The notes beneath the pieces are model-generated. The model saw only the letters and a list, made by a program, of their open reading frames with translations. It made no database searches and was not told the origin of the DNA. The position numbers and the translations under genes were made by a program. This document shows positions 47,301 to 56,390 of a DNA stretch of 64,000 nt, piece by piece; the stretch's first letter is position 1, and each line of letters begins with the position of its first letter. This DNA is from Protonemura montana. Lineage: Eukaryota; Arthropoda; Insecta; Plecoptera; Nemouridae. The DNA lies in assembly GCA_947568835.1 (NCBI GenBank), contig OX387612.1:9796001-9860000 (forward strand), read 5' to 3'.

Positions 47301-49628
47301 CGAGTGCCGCCAAAATGCCAGCCGCCCAAAAGACCTCTCCGCAGAGCGCCGGCAAGAAGAGCAGACCACCCATTCGCTCCCCAAACGCGTCTTGAAGTGG
47401 GTCCAGCATCGTTACATAACCCTGCTTCCTCATCTCGTTGGCGAAGAAGAAGCCGCCTGTCAAAATCACAAGAAACATCGATCACCAACTGCCAATAGAC
47501 CAGTGTGTCAAAGGGACTAGGCTAAGCAGTGGCCGGTCCTTGGTGCTGTTGGACAGGAGCAGTCAACACAGTATGTCAAAGAGACAAGGCTAGGCGGTGG
47601 CCGGTCCTTGGTGCTGTTGGACAGGAGCAGCCAACACAGTGTGTCAAAGGGACAAGGCTAAGCGGTGGCCGGTCCTTGGTGCTGTTGGACAGGAGCAGCC
47701 AACACAGTGTGTCAAAGGGACAAGGCTAAGCGGTGGCTGGTCCTTGGTGCTGTTGGACAGAAGTAGCCAACACAGTGTGTCAAAGTGACAAGGCTAAGCG
47801 GTGGCTGGTCCTTGGTGATGTTGGACAGGAGCAGCCAACACAGTGTGTCAAAGTGACAAGGCTAAGCGGTGGCTGGTCCTTGGTGCTGTTGGACAGGAGC
47901 AGCCAACACAGTGTGTCAAAGGGACAAGGCTAAGCGGTGGCTGGTCCTTGGTGCTGTTGGACAGGAGCAGCCAACACAGTGTGTCAAAGGGACAAGGCTA
48001 TACGGTGACCGATTCTTGGTGCTGTTAGACAGGAGCAACCAGGATGTAATTTTGTGCAACAAATTCACTCGCCTTGCTTATCAACCTCTCGACAGCATGG
48101 ATTTGTGGAGGAATCCTGTTGTTCGAGTTGTACCGTCCTTCGGAAAGGGACGTTAAGCCGTTGGTCCCCTTGGTGCTCCTCTACAGAAGTAGGCTACATG
48201 CCGGCACCGGGTTTACCTTCCTCCCTTCTAAGCTATGTTAAGTTCATCATCATCCTCATCATCATCCACTCATTCACCGACGCCATTAGAACAATGTCAC
48301 AGGACCAGTGGTCAAAACTGTGCGTTCTTCAACGCAATAATCACCATTCTATCTGAACCCAAAACTGAACAAAGCGTTTATACAAAAATTAGCAAAATAT
48401 AGCTGGTTTGCAATTACAAGGTTTGCCGTAAAAGGCAATCACACTGTCTGTACATCAAGTCACATTGCTTGTCAAACATCGTCGAGTCATGTCGTTGGGT
48501 AATTGCAATTTTCTAAATGTGTGTCATGCGCCTGGCTGGTTTGTTAAGGGAATCTAGCTAGGAGTGGGGGGAGGGTAAGCTTAGGGGTGGCATGATCTCA
48601 TTAGATCAGCTAAGCTCGACACATATTTTGTTGACTGATCACAACAATAGATATCTCAATATAGACGTTAACCTCGATGATCAAAGCTTGCTAAAGGATA
48701 TCGAAAATGTCGAACATGCTTTATATTGAAATAGGTACACAATGGTTATTCGTAAATTTGAGAAAGAAAATGTTTAATTATAGTGTTGAGAAAAACCGGT
48801 TCACCCTCGGCTCTTTGGCAGGCAAAGCTAGCTTTATTATCAACACGGCTAATAGCCAGTTTCACAGTGATAGCGCGAACACTGTGTGTCAAATGGACAA
48901 GGTTGAGCGGTGGCCGGCCCTTGGTGCTGTTGGACAGGAGCAGCCAACACAGTGTGTCAAAGGGACAAGGCTAAGCGGTGGCCGGTTCTTGGTGCTGTTG
49001 GACAGGAGCAGGCAACACAGTGTGTCAAAGTGACAAGGCTAAGCGGTGGCCGGTCCTTGGTGCTGTTGGACAGGAGCAGCCAACACAGTGTGTCAAAGTG
49101 ACAAGGCTAAGCGGTGGCCGGTCCTTGGTGCTGTTGGAAAGGAGCAGCCAACACAGTGCACCCTTGGCTCTCTGGCAAGCCAGGCTAGCTTTATCCTGTG
49201 CTAATGTATGAGAGGTTATTTTACTAAATAGCTCACCGAAAACGAGGCTGAGTGCGTAGCCGAATGGCGCTTGGCACCAGACTAGACCGGAAGTATAGAT
49301 TACTTCCGCCGTGCCGTTTATGTAGCCGCCTCCAACCCAAGTCGCTAGAACAGGAAATTACTCCATAAATAATTGTTTTTTTAATTCGTGAGGTCCCAGG
49401 TTTGATCCTGATGACCGGCTATTCTGGTAGCGAGAGCGCCATATCAATATTTGTTTGCTAACCTGTCATTGTAAATATTCCCACGAAGAGGCCGATGGAC
49501 CTCCCCGCCAACATGACCTCATCCTCTGAGTTATTGCCGACTTCCTTCTTCTTGGCAGCCCAGATGCCGACGCCAAGGATCAAGACATAGAAGAGGATGA
49601 TCGAGATCACACCGCCGATGTTGATCAT
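38386..49628 (-). CDS. ChT: High-affinity choline transporter (SLC5A7/ChT type)
   Basis: Sodium- and chloride-coupled choline uptake into cholinergic nerve terminals, normally limiting for acetylcholine synthesis. Eleven coding exons: 49628-49463, 49344-49237, 47456-47301, 44635-44487, 43933-43784, 43325-43196, 42678-42461, 41661-41558, 40698-40426, 39834-39707 and 38597-38386. All junction phases agree (1,1,1,0,0,1,0,2,2,1); total 597 residues, close to the vertebrate length of about 580. Family landmarks: [15 protein letters not shown] (TM1), [111 protein letters not shown]. The cytoplasmic tail is acidic then basic ([18 protein letters not shown]). The first ATG (49628) lies 8 nt inside an exon with a 3' splice site, so an upstream untranslated exon is expected. 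The exon-5 donor (GTCTGT) is weak. Most introns carry a tandem array or SINE. Confidence 0.95.
38755..39578 (-). repeat. 5S-rRNA-derived 92-bp type-A tandem array, about 9 copies
   Basis: On the minus strand each unit reads like 5S rRNA: GATCACCGAAGTTAAGCAAC, then CTGGGTCAGGTATTAGATGG, GTGACCACCGAACGG, GTGTTGGAAACACCGG. The A-box and C-box regions of the 5S internal promoter are recognisable. It fills most of transporter intron 10. Confidence 0.9.
39890..40130. other. Transporter intron 9, AT-rich part
   Basis: No features recognised here; a diverged MITE-family fragment follows. Confidence 0.4.
40135..40310 (-). mobile_element. Fragment of the fold-back MITE family
   Basis: Minus strand: GTTGAGGTTAGCCAGTCTTG, AATGCGAGGAATCTGAGAGA, CGAAACAACGGTGCCACCAC, AGTAGTCATTTGGCAGCC, in family order but diverged. 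Confidence 0.5.
40754..41426 (+). repeat. 43-bp tandem array, about 15.6 copies (locus 3)
   Basis: Same unit and orientation as loci 1 and 2; occupies transporter intron 8. Confidence 0.95.
41715..41898 (-). mobile_element. 5S-SINE 3' fragment
   Basis: Minus-strand tail and core in transporter intron 7: AATGGCGTCGGTGAATGAGT, GATGAACCTAACCTAGCCTA, TGTGCCGGCACGTAGCC. Confidence 0.8.
42828..43112 (+). mobile_element. 5S-SINE, head missing
   Basis: In transporter intron 6: CTTGCTTATCAACCTCTCGA, CAGCATGGATTTGTGGAGGA, GACGTTAAGCCAGTGGTCTC, AGGAGTAGGCTACGTGCCGG, and a shortened tail. Confidence 0.87.
43385..43600 (+). mobile_element. Fold-back MITE family copy, truncated
   Basis: In transporter intron 5: GACAGCGTTAATGATTAACT, GCTAAGCAAACGAGCCGGCA, ATCAATCATTGAGGTCAGCA, followed by the AGTCTCAA and CGAAATTAAATTTC blocks. 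Confidence 0.6.
43675..43770 (-). repeat. Dispersed repeat with tRNA-like T-arm, copy 3 (reverse)
   Basis: Plus strand reads CATGCTCTCCACCGGATTTA then CCAAGCGAGAGCGCTCCCAC, the reverse complement of the core of copies 1 and 2. No 43-bp array adjoins this copy. Confidence 0.5.
43987..44443 (+). repeat. 49-bp tandem array, about 9 copies (locus 2)
   Basis: Same unit and orientation as 7676-8396. Units alternate in a higher-order pattern (AGGTAAAGAC, GGAGCAAAGAC, GGGGCAAAGAC) repeated at about 147 bp. Fills transporter intron 4. Confidence 0.95.
44665..45912 (+). mobile_element. 5S-SINE whose head is an 11-copy 92-bp type-B array
   Basis: About 11 units of GTGACCATCATACACATGAC, CAGTTCTGTTCGGGAGAGAG, GTTGGAGGGATGAAAGTTTA, GCAACACTGCGCTGGGTCAG, GTATTGGATGGG run up to 45605. 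The SINE body and tail then follow once, ending GTGCGTCGTTAAACAAAA. In transporter intron 3. Confidence 0.93.
45913..46866. other. Transporter intron 3, AT-rich spacer
   Basis: A near-duplicate pair of about 60 bp (ACTAAATCTATAAACCCAGT and ACTAAACCTATAAACCCAGT, near 46699 and 46751) lies just before the MITE. No gene seen. Confidence 0.5.
46867..47289. mobile_element. Fold-back MITE with arms of about 170 bp
   Basis: Starts CGTTGAGTGTAGGTT and ends with its reverse complement. The arms match at roughly 85-90 percent by eye for about 170 bp around a loop of roughly 80 bp. A 7-bp direct repeat ATGCTAC flanks it (46860-46866, 47290-47296). The right flank is 5 bp from the exon at 47301, just inside the donor side of transporter intron 3. 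No coding capacity. The 7-bp duplication does not fit a superfamily I can name with confidence. Confidence 0.85.
47503..48037 (+). repeat. 68-bp satellite array, about 8 copies (locus 2)
   Basis: In transporter intron 2; same unit as locus 1. It starts 46 bp from the exon-3 acceptor (47456) and is followed directly by a 5S-SINE body. Confidence 0.95.
48038..48340 (+). mobile_element. 5S-SINE body and tail following the 68-bp array
   Basis: CTTGCTTATCAACCTCTCGA, CCGTCCTTCGGAAAGGGACG, GTGCCGGCACCGGGTTT, CATTCACCGACGCCATTAGA, with the tail end GTGCGTTCTTCAACGCAATA. Confidence 0.88.
48345..48870. other. Transporter intron 2 spacer
   Basis: No features recognised between the SINE and the third 68-bp array. 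Confidence 0.4.
48877..49158 (+). repeat. 68-bp satellite array, about 4 copies (locus 3)
   Basis: Same unit. The flanks CCCTCGGCTCTTTGGCAGGC and CCCTTGGCTCTCTGGCAAGC on either side are near-copies of each other, as if a short flank was duplicated with the array or a SINE inserted into a duplicated site. Confidence 0.93.
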
Positions 49629-49636
49629 CTTGATGG

Positions 49637-52110
49637 CTGCAAACAAGCGGAATTATTTTATTTTCAGTTGGTTTTTGGGTGTTTAAACATAAATATTTTC
49701 TTAAATCAGGTCTGAATCGAATTACTGGTTTTCTCAAAAACCGCTGATTTATTTAAAAATTCATTTTTACTTAAAAAAATGTGGCTGCGCACAAAACCCT
49801 TGTTTTAAAACGTCTATTGACTCCACCTCTTTTGTCTCAAATTGACTCAAAATGTCTCAAAACGTCTTAGACCCGCCCCTGTGGATCTCAAAAGAGTAAA
49901 CCGTATACTGGGCGATATTGATGAATCGCTCATAAGCGAAATTGAGTATTTTTAAGCTTCTTTTTTTTGTTCTGCACAGAAAATAAATATGATTATTTTT
50001 ATTTAAATCTCCAGTAATTATATACGAAAAACCTGAATGTGGCTCTCCTATCTAATGGATTGAATTAATTCTAATGGCAGCGGGTAATGCTAGTAGGCGA
50101 GATAAAAGCTATGAAATATTTGTGAGTAAAAGCACTTTTATAGGCTTCACGTACTTAAGTTACTTAACTTGCGTGATGGGTAGTGGATGAACTTGCATTT
50201 CATTGAAGTATAAAAAGTGCTACTTCGTCAAAAATAAGATGTATGGCAATTAATTCATTTTCATTTTGATTTTATATAATTGCGTTGGTTCTTACGTAAT
50301 AAAGTCATTAATGTTATTCAAGTAATTAACATAGTAATTTAAAATAAGTATTTTTGTGGAAGTAATTTAATTTCTAATCATTTAAAAAATGTGTACCTGA
50401 GATTTTAGATTTGGATGACAGTTTTTTGGAAAACTGCAACTTCGTGTTGGTTGAAATTGTACAGGCAATACCTTTCAATATCACCTGGAAGTAGCGTGAG
50501 TTCTTTCAGAAATCTTGGTATTTTCGTAAGAAATTCTTTGAGAAAAGGTGTGATGAACGATTACTTTTACCCACTTCACTGTCACCGTGATTTATCGGGG
50601 GGGAACTTTAACATATTTGTGTTTATAAATAGATATCGAAAATCTCTTCCATATTCCCAATGAGACAGTTAGAAGAAATGAATGAAATACTTTAATATCT
50701 TAGTCTTAGAGAAGCTTAAAACGTCTAGACAGAAACATCGTGAGAATTGACATATATTGTTTCCTTGCTGGCGTCAAGGTCCTCAAGGTGAGGAGCTTAA
50801 GGATTTAAAAACACATACACTTCACGTTCGTTCACACGAAGACTTGAAAATACCTGGCTGCCACGGGAATTTCTAGTTTCCATCTCAATATTATCTTTCA
50901 CAGGCGGCTAATCGGCAAGTGTCGCTGCTGAAATCCATCTCAGATATAGCAATGATTTTCTGTAATGACTTCAGTTCTTTTCTTCATAATAAAGTTTAAA
51001 TATTTGGTCTTGAGTTTTCTCATAGAGTTGCAACTGATATAAAACGAAATGTTTAATAGTTTTCTGTCAATGGAATTTGTTTTACCTGCTTTTAAGTAGT
51101 TATTTTCATTCAAATAAGATGATAATCTTGATTCTCAATGGAGTAGTTAAATTTAATACAAAATCATTCGTTTTTTTGTGATTATCATATAATAACATGG
51201 CTTAAAATGATTTTGACACCAGAAAAACGTCGTTTTGCTAGTGTATTTCCCTTTTTTTTTATCGATATTTGAGCTCGTGAGAGAAGATACTATGTTTCAG
51301 TGACTATTTTCAGCAAATATACCGAATATATTGAATATGCAAAACAAACAATATGACCGTTATATTTCTAAAATTCAAAAAAATGAAAATGAACCTGCCT
51401 TCATTCATGATGGTCGCTATCTCGTTCACGTGCACTTCTTCTTTCACCATTTTGTTTTTCAAATGTCTCAACCGTCTTTTAGTAATCGAAAGTTTCTTCA
51501 AAAGTAACGTTAGCTCCACGTTTGGTGACGGCCCAAAAACAAATGTCTTCGCATGCAAGTGTTCGACCAATTTGCGCCTCCTTGAATGCAATTGATCGGA
51601 AAACGGGCGATCGTCGTTTGAAATGCAAATCGATATCGAACAAGTGTTTCGATTCGTCTGCAGCTGACCAGCGATTACGTAATTTTATAATTGTCATAAA
51701 TTTGCAATGACAGCGAAATTGCTTTTGATGGTCATTTGGTGGCAAAGAAACAAGAATAATTTGAAGCCAGTTTTCAAGGAGCGATTTCAATGTAAGATTT
51801 TAAAATAGTTTTACAATATATCAACAAAACTGAAGTTGACATTTCATAATGGCATTTCCTAAATCATCTATAAATTAGTCCTCTTTTAGTGCATTTGAAG
51901 ACAAATCAACCCCTTGACAGCTTTCTTTATAAAGATGATTAATTAGTTGTGACGGTATATTATTTTCTTGGAAGATCTAATCTAGGAAGGGGCCATACCA
52001 TGTCATCGTGAATTGACAACGTATTACAAAAAATCATGTAAAAGAAATGTTGTCAACAATGATATTTTACATAATTTAAACTATGTACTATATCGAAAAG
52101 CAATACGGTA
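49637..52110. other. Upstream flank or 5' intron of the choline transporter
   Basis: No exon found. Two minus-strand open frames at 51310-51591 and 51479-51790 overlap in different frames and show no recognised domain. An untranslated first exon of the transporter may lie here or further right. Confidence 0.4.
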
Positions 52111-52114
52111 TTGA

Positions 52115-52480
52115 GTAGACAGGTTTAGTCAGACTGCCGGCGTTAATGTTTAGCTTGCTGCTGAGCAAACGAGACCGGCAATAAGAGCTAACGACAGGTA
52201 AAACGCGATGGCGCTTGCGGCTGTCCGTTTTAACAAACCACTAAAATTAAATTATTACAACTCAAAATATCGCGACACATGTTTATCAATCGTTGAAGTT
52301 AGCATTAATAAAGATAAATTAAGTGTAAACCAGTCTCAAATGCGAGTAATCTGCGAGAAATAACGAAATTTAATTCATAAATACTCGAAACGACGGTGGC
52401 TCCACCTGGCGGCATCTTTAATTGTTGCCAATTTGCGATAATTTTCTGTGATAACACTAGCGCTGTGGTAGTTCGGGGCA
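52115..52480 (+). mobile_element. Fold-back MITE family copy
   Basis: GCCGGCGTTAATGTTTAGCT, GCTGAGCAAACGAGACCGGC, GATGGCGCTTGCGGCTGTCC, TGTTTATCAATCGTTGAAGT, CAGTCTCAAATGCGAGTAAT, CGACGGTGGCTCCACCTGGC. This is the most complete relative of the element at 46867 in its central part. Confidence 0.65.
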
Positions 52481-52484
52481 ACAA

Positions 52485-53680
52485 TTTAAATAATTAATAA
52501 CTTACAGCCTGACATATAGAATCGATGACAAAGTCTTACCTTTATTTGAAAATTCTGTCGGTGTATTTCAGTAGCGATCCTTCTTCAAAACGTAGATGTC
52601 GTCTTCGGTTTCCAATTAAACTATGCTTCAATGCACCACGAAAAATATACCAATATTTCCAATATTCCAATCCTCAACTTTAAAAATCTTTCTCTAATAT
52701 CACTTTAATATCAACTCCAACTTAACGCGGAATATAATCTAATTTATAAACGGTCACTCATGATCGCGCTAAATTAGTATTGTCTATCTTAAAATATTGA
52801 AATTTATTAAACATTTCTTCAAATTCCCTGGATGTCCCATCTATTTTAAGACGTATGTTTGTAGAGGAACTGTAAAATCCGTTCCTGGATATGCTTTTTT
52901 TATGAGCGGGTATGATCTTAGAGTTAACAATAAAACATTTGGCTGCTTGGCTTAAATATTCTAACATACACAATATATTTAATTTCTTATAAGCTAACTT
53001 GAATTCTTGATATGATTCGATATAATATATTTAGGCAATATTTGATATGTTTCGTTCTCAACCACTAACAAATTTTTTTCTTACTTCTCCATATTTTAGT
53101 TTTTTCCCATTCAGTCAATAACCTCCTTTAGAAATGAATGTCAAAAGTTTTTGTTATATCATCAAAGAACCACAAAATAATGCGTTTCAAAAATAATTAA
53201 TTATCTCTAGAATCAGTTCAATCAACGATTCCTAAAATCAGAATCCACTTTGCATACGCCACTTAAATTTCCCAAAACGTAACAATCCAAACATGAACGA
53301 CCAAACACTTCGAGCTGTTTTTTTTTTTTCAAGGGTGGTCAAACCCAAACTGGCTTGCCAATTGTAGCCAATTTCAGTGCTGGCAATCCACCCAGTCCCC
53401 CCACCGCAAAGATGTCTTCTGAGAGGGACTGTTCCTAGTTCGAAACCTGGATCGGCACATGGACGACAGTTGAATGCATTCGTTCACTGCACATGCACTT
53501 GCTAATTGCACAACTGCATTATGCACTGTGATACGTTTTTTTTTCAGTGGTAAAACGTTTTTTTGTATTTTGAAGCCGATGCGTTTAAGCCTGTGGAGAA
53601 AACAAACGAGATGTGTTGTTAGCGATAAGTGATTCAAGAAATTTTATGGATTACAGGTTTTTTCTGCAGATTTTTAACAC
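52485..53680. other. AT-rich intergenic sequence
   Basis: No genes recognised. The minus open frame 53374-53637 lacks any domain. Confidence 0.4.
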
Positions 53681-53682
53681 CC

Positions 53683-53985
53683 TGGTTCTTGTGATATCAC
53701 CGAAGTTAAGCAACACTGCGCTGGGTCAGGTATTGAATGGGTGACCATCATACACATGACCAGTTCTATTTTGGGAGAGAGGTTAGAGGGATGAAAGTTA
53801 GTACAGCAACTTCATTCGCCTTGTTTATCAACCTCTCGACAGCATGGATTTGTGGAGGAATCCTGTTGTTCGCGTTGTACCGTCCTTCGGAAGGGACGTT
53901 AAACCGGTGGTCCCCTTGGTCTTCGATAGGAGTAGGCTACGTGCCGGCACCGGGTTCACTTTCCTCCCTTTTAAACAACGTTATG
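53683..53985 (+). mobile_element. 5S-SINE with intact 5S head, 3' truncated
   Basis: Head GGTTCTTGTGATATCACCGA, AGTTAAGCAACACTGCGCTG, GTATTGAATGGGTGACC, one type-B segment, body, core, and GTGCCGGCACCGGGTT; stops before the CATTCACCGACG tail. It is the clearest single-unit example of head-to-body order. Confidence 0.93.
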
Positions 53986-53989
53986 TTCA

Positions 53990-55790
53990 TCGTTAAGCCC
54001 CAAAAAGCACAAAAAGCATGGTCACTTCACCCTCAGAAATAATTTTTAAACGTTACAAAGATCAATACATGTAAAAAAAATTATGTCTCCTTTTTTTTCG
54101 AAAAAAATCAATCAAAAACTTTTTAAATTGCAACTTTGACAAGGAAATTTTAACGCTATGGTGTCAAAAATGCTTTTATCGTTTAAGAAAGTTAATCAAG
54201 AAGTCCGGGTTTTGAATCCAAGCCAAGATTGTCATTAATTTAAGTTTGATCCTAGAGTCGTTTAAAACGTACCCACGAAACTTACAAATAATTGAAATTA
54301 AATTTTATACAAAAGAGTCCTTCATAGAAGAAACCCTTGGATGGATCAATTTTATGAAAATCTTAATTGTGAGCAAATCTAGGTCAAATACCGCCTTCGA
54401 GAGTCGAACCTGCTGTCTAAAAATACATTGCGACAATGACCTGCACCAAGGGGTTAATGGTAATTATTCTTCTGAGTAGTCGACCATTGCGTAAATGCAA
54501 AATCATAAAAAAAGTGAAAAGCATAGAAAACTTCAACGAAATGGTATCAAGGGACAATTTTACAAAATCTAAAGATCCTTACCGTTCTTTAGTACCCCAA
54601 CATCGCTCCTAGGGGCGCCACCAAAACCATAGCACCAAAAAACTACAACTCAAAACCTTTCGATGAAACAATCCACTTGAAATCGCAAATTATGAACAAC
54701 TCAAAAATGCACACTCGAAACTATTTAAACTGCCGAGAAATTAATGTCCCAGCATAGCAGGACGCCGAACCGAAGCGTTTGCTGTCCCGTCGGTCTTCAC
54801 CCTTGCTTGGCGAACTTATTGATCTGACGCCGGCTGTATGACGTCACGGGCGTCGGTGGGGGCGTCGGTGTTTTGGGAAGGGAGGGATGGATTTCATCCC
54901 TCCGATAGCCGATGGGCTAGGGAGGGTTGTGTTATCCATTAGTTTGAGGTGTAACGGGCAGGGGGTGTAAGAATGGTACCATCACGTTTCATTGAACATG
55001 TCCAACAGATCTATAGATTTGGGTCTGGATGGATTGAGTAAAAAATCACATTTTTGAAAAGAATTTATCTTGCGTAGAAATACATTGTTTTTAAATATCT
55101 TAGTTATGTATAATTAATTTTGTTTTTCTGTGATACCACGATATTGGCTTGTAGGTATTTTTAGAAAATATATAAATGTGTAAAATAATATGCAAAGCAT
55201 TCGAATGTATAACTTTTTTAAATATTTTTTTTCTTCTTTGGGAAATACACTTATATCTTAAATTAAACCATTGGTTAATTAACGAGTTTTTCTAACATAA
55301 ATTAAAAACACGAGTTCCTTCAATTCTTATGGCAATTTAATTGGCTTCGATTTAACCACAACACCTTCAACCATCACTCACCAATCATTAAACTGTCAAA
55401 ATTTCGACATTTCCCACATGTCACCCACTTTTCAGTGTCCCTACTTCGTACCCCGCCACCTCTAAAAACCCACCATACCCGTGATGTTACCTTGGCTCCG
55501 ATTGGCGCTTTTCATTTGGCGGGGAAATCTGCCCCTTTGCCCCTCCGCTACCCACCTATCCCCACCCCTTTACGAGCACCCACGCTACGGAAAGGTCAGG
55601 AGGGTCAGAGTTTGAATGGAGAGTACACATCCATCAGTGGTACCCAACATTCCCACAGTATTAGCGATCGATGTCGTTCTGTTCATTTGGTATGGTGGAG
55701 TGGGCACGCAGATATCAATGATGACCACATGTCTGGTTTTACCTTTTTTTTAGAGTCTTATACTTGGAAATGATAATCATATCCGAAACC
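53990..55790. other. Intergenic region between transporter and EF-hand gene
   Basis: Mostly AT-rich with no genes. Two CpG-rich stretches stand out, 54740-54960 and 55440-55600. The first contains a perfect CRE (see 54839). Confidence 0.45.
54839..54846. promoter_or_regulatory. CRE palindrome in a CpG-rich stretch
   Basis: TGACGTCA inside a GC-rich patch with GACGCCGG and GGGCGTCGG motifs. It could belong to the promoter of the minus-strand choline transporter, whose untranslated first exon has not been found. Sequence motif only. Confidence 0.3.
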
Positions 55791-55792
55791 GA

Positions 55793-55995
55793 ATGGTTTG
55801 CCATGTTGACTGGGTCAGGTATTGGATGGATGACCACCGAATGTTTTGCCATGTTGGCTGGGTCAGGTATTGGATGGATGACCACCGAATGGTTTGCCAT
55901 GTTGGCTGTGTCAGGTATTGGATGGGTGACCACCGAATGGTTTGCCATGTTGGCTGGGTCAGGTATTGGATGGGTGACCACCGAACGGTTTGGCG
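55793..55995 (+). repeat. 48-bp tandem repeat derived from the 5S unit, about 4 copies
   Basis: Unit ACCGAATGGTTTGCCATGTT, GGCTGGGTCAGGTATTGGAT, GGGTGACC. It equals the 92-bp type-A unit minus about 44 bp (from after GTGTTGG to before CTGGGTCAGG). It runs into one complete type-A unit at 55990-56145. Confidence 0.9.
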
Positions 55996-56145
55996 TGTTG
56001 GAAAAATCGGTTCTCGTTAGATCACCGAGATTAAGCAACACTGCGCTGGGTCAGGTATTGGATAGGTGACCACCGAATAGTTTAGCATATTGGAAACATC
56101 GGTCCTCGTGAGATCACTGAAGTTAAGCAACACTGCGCTGGGTCA
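55996..56145 (+). repeat. 5S-derived type-A units, about 1.5 copies
   Basis: TCTCGTTAGATCACCGAGAT, TAAGCAACACTGCGCTGGGT, TGGATAGGTGACCACCGAAT, GAGATCACTGAAGTTAAGCA. Confidence 0.85.
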
Positions 56146-56357
56146 TTATGACCCAGCTCATTTGGTGATAACATGACCAATTATGTTCTGGAGATGAGTT
56201 GAAGGAATTGATGTTAGTATCCTTTATCCTTGTTTATAAATCTCTTGACAACATGAATTTGGCTCCGCACCAACTACAAAATAAATGCTCTGAAAGGGTA
56301 CAACAAGAAAACTAGTTTAAAATATTTAAAAACTTAAAAATACCAACACACCAGAAC

Positions 56358-56363
56358 TTTATT
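56358..56363 (-). terminator. Poly(A) signal of the EF-hand gene
   Basis: AATAAA on the minus strand, 28 bp past the TGA stop, giving a very short 3' UTR. Motif match only. Confidence 0.45.
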
Positions 56364-56390
56364 ACCAAAACATAACAACAGTAAAAAATC

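Noticed and set aside
51310..51790. Possible coding exon on the minus strand (KEAQIGRTLACEDICFWAV or RRRKLVEHLHAKTF frames)
   Set aside because: Two overlapping frames, neither with a recognised domain nor a matching splice partner.
55435..55773. 112-codon Pro/Arg-rich plus-strand frame
   Set aside because: Composition follows a CpG-rich stretch; no domain or splice support.
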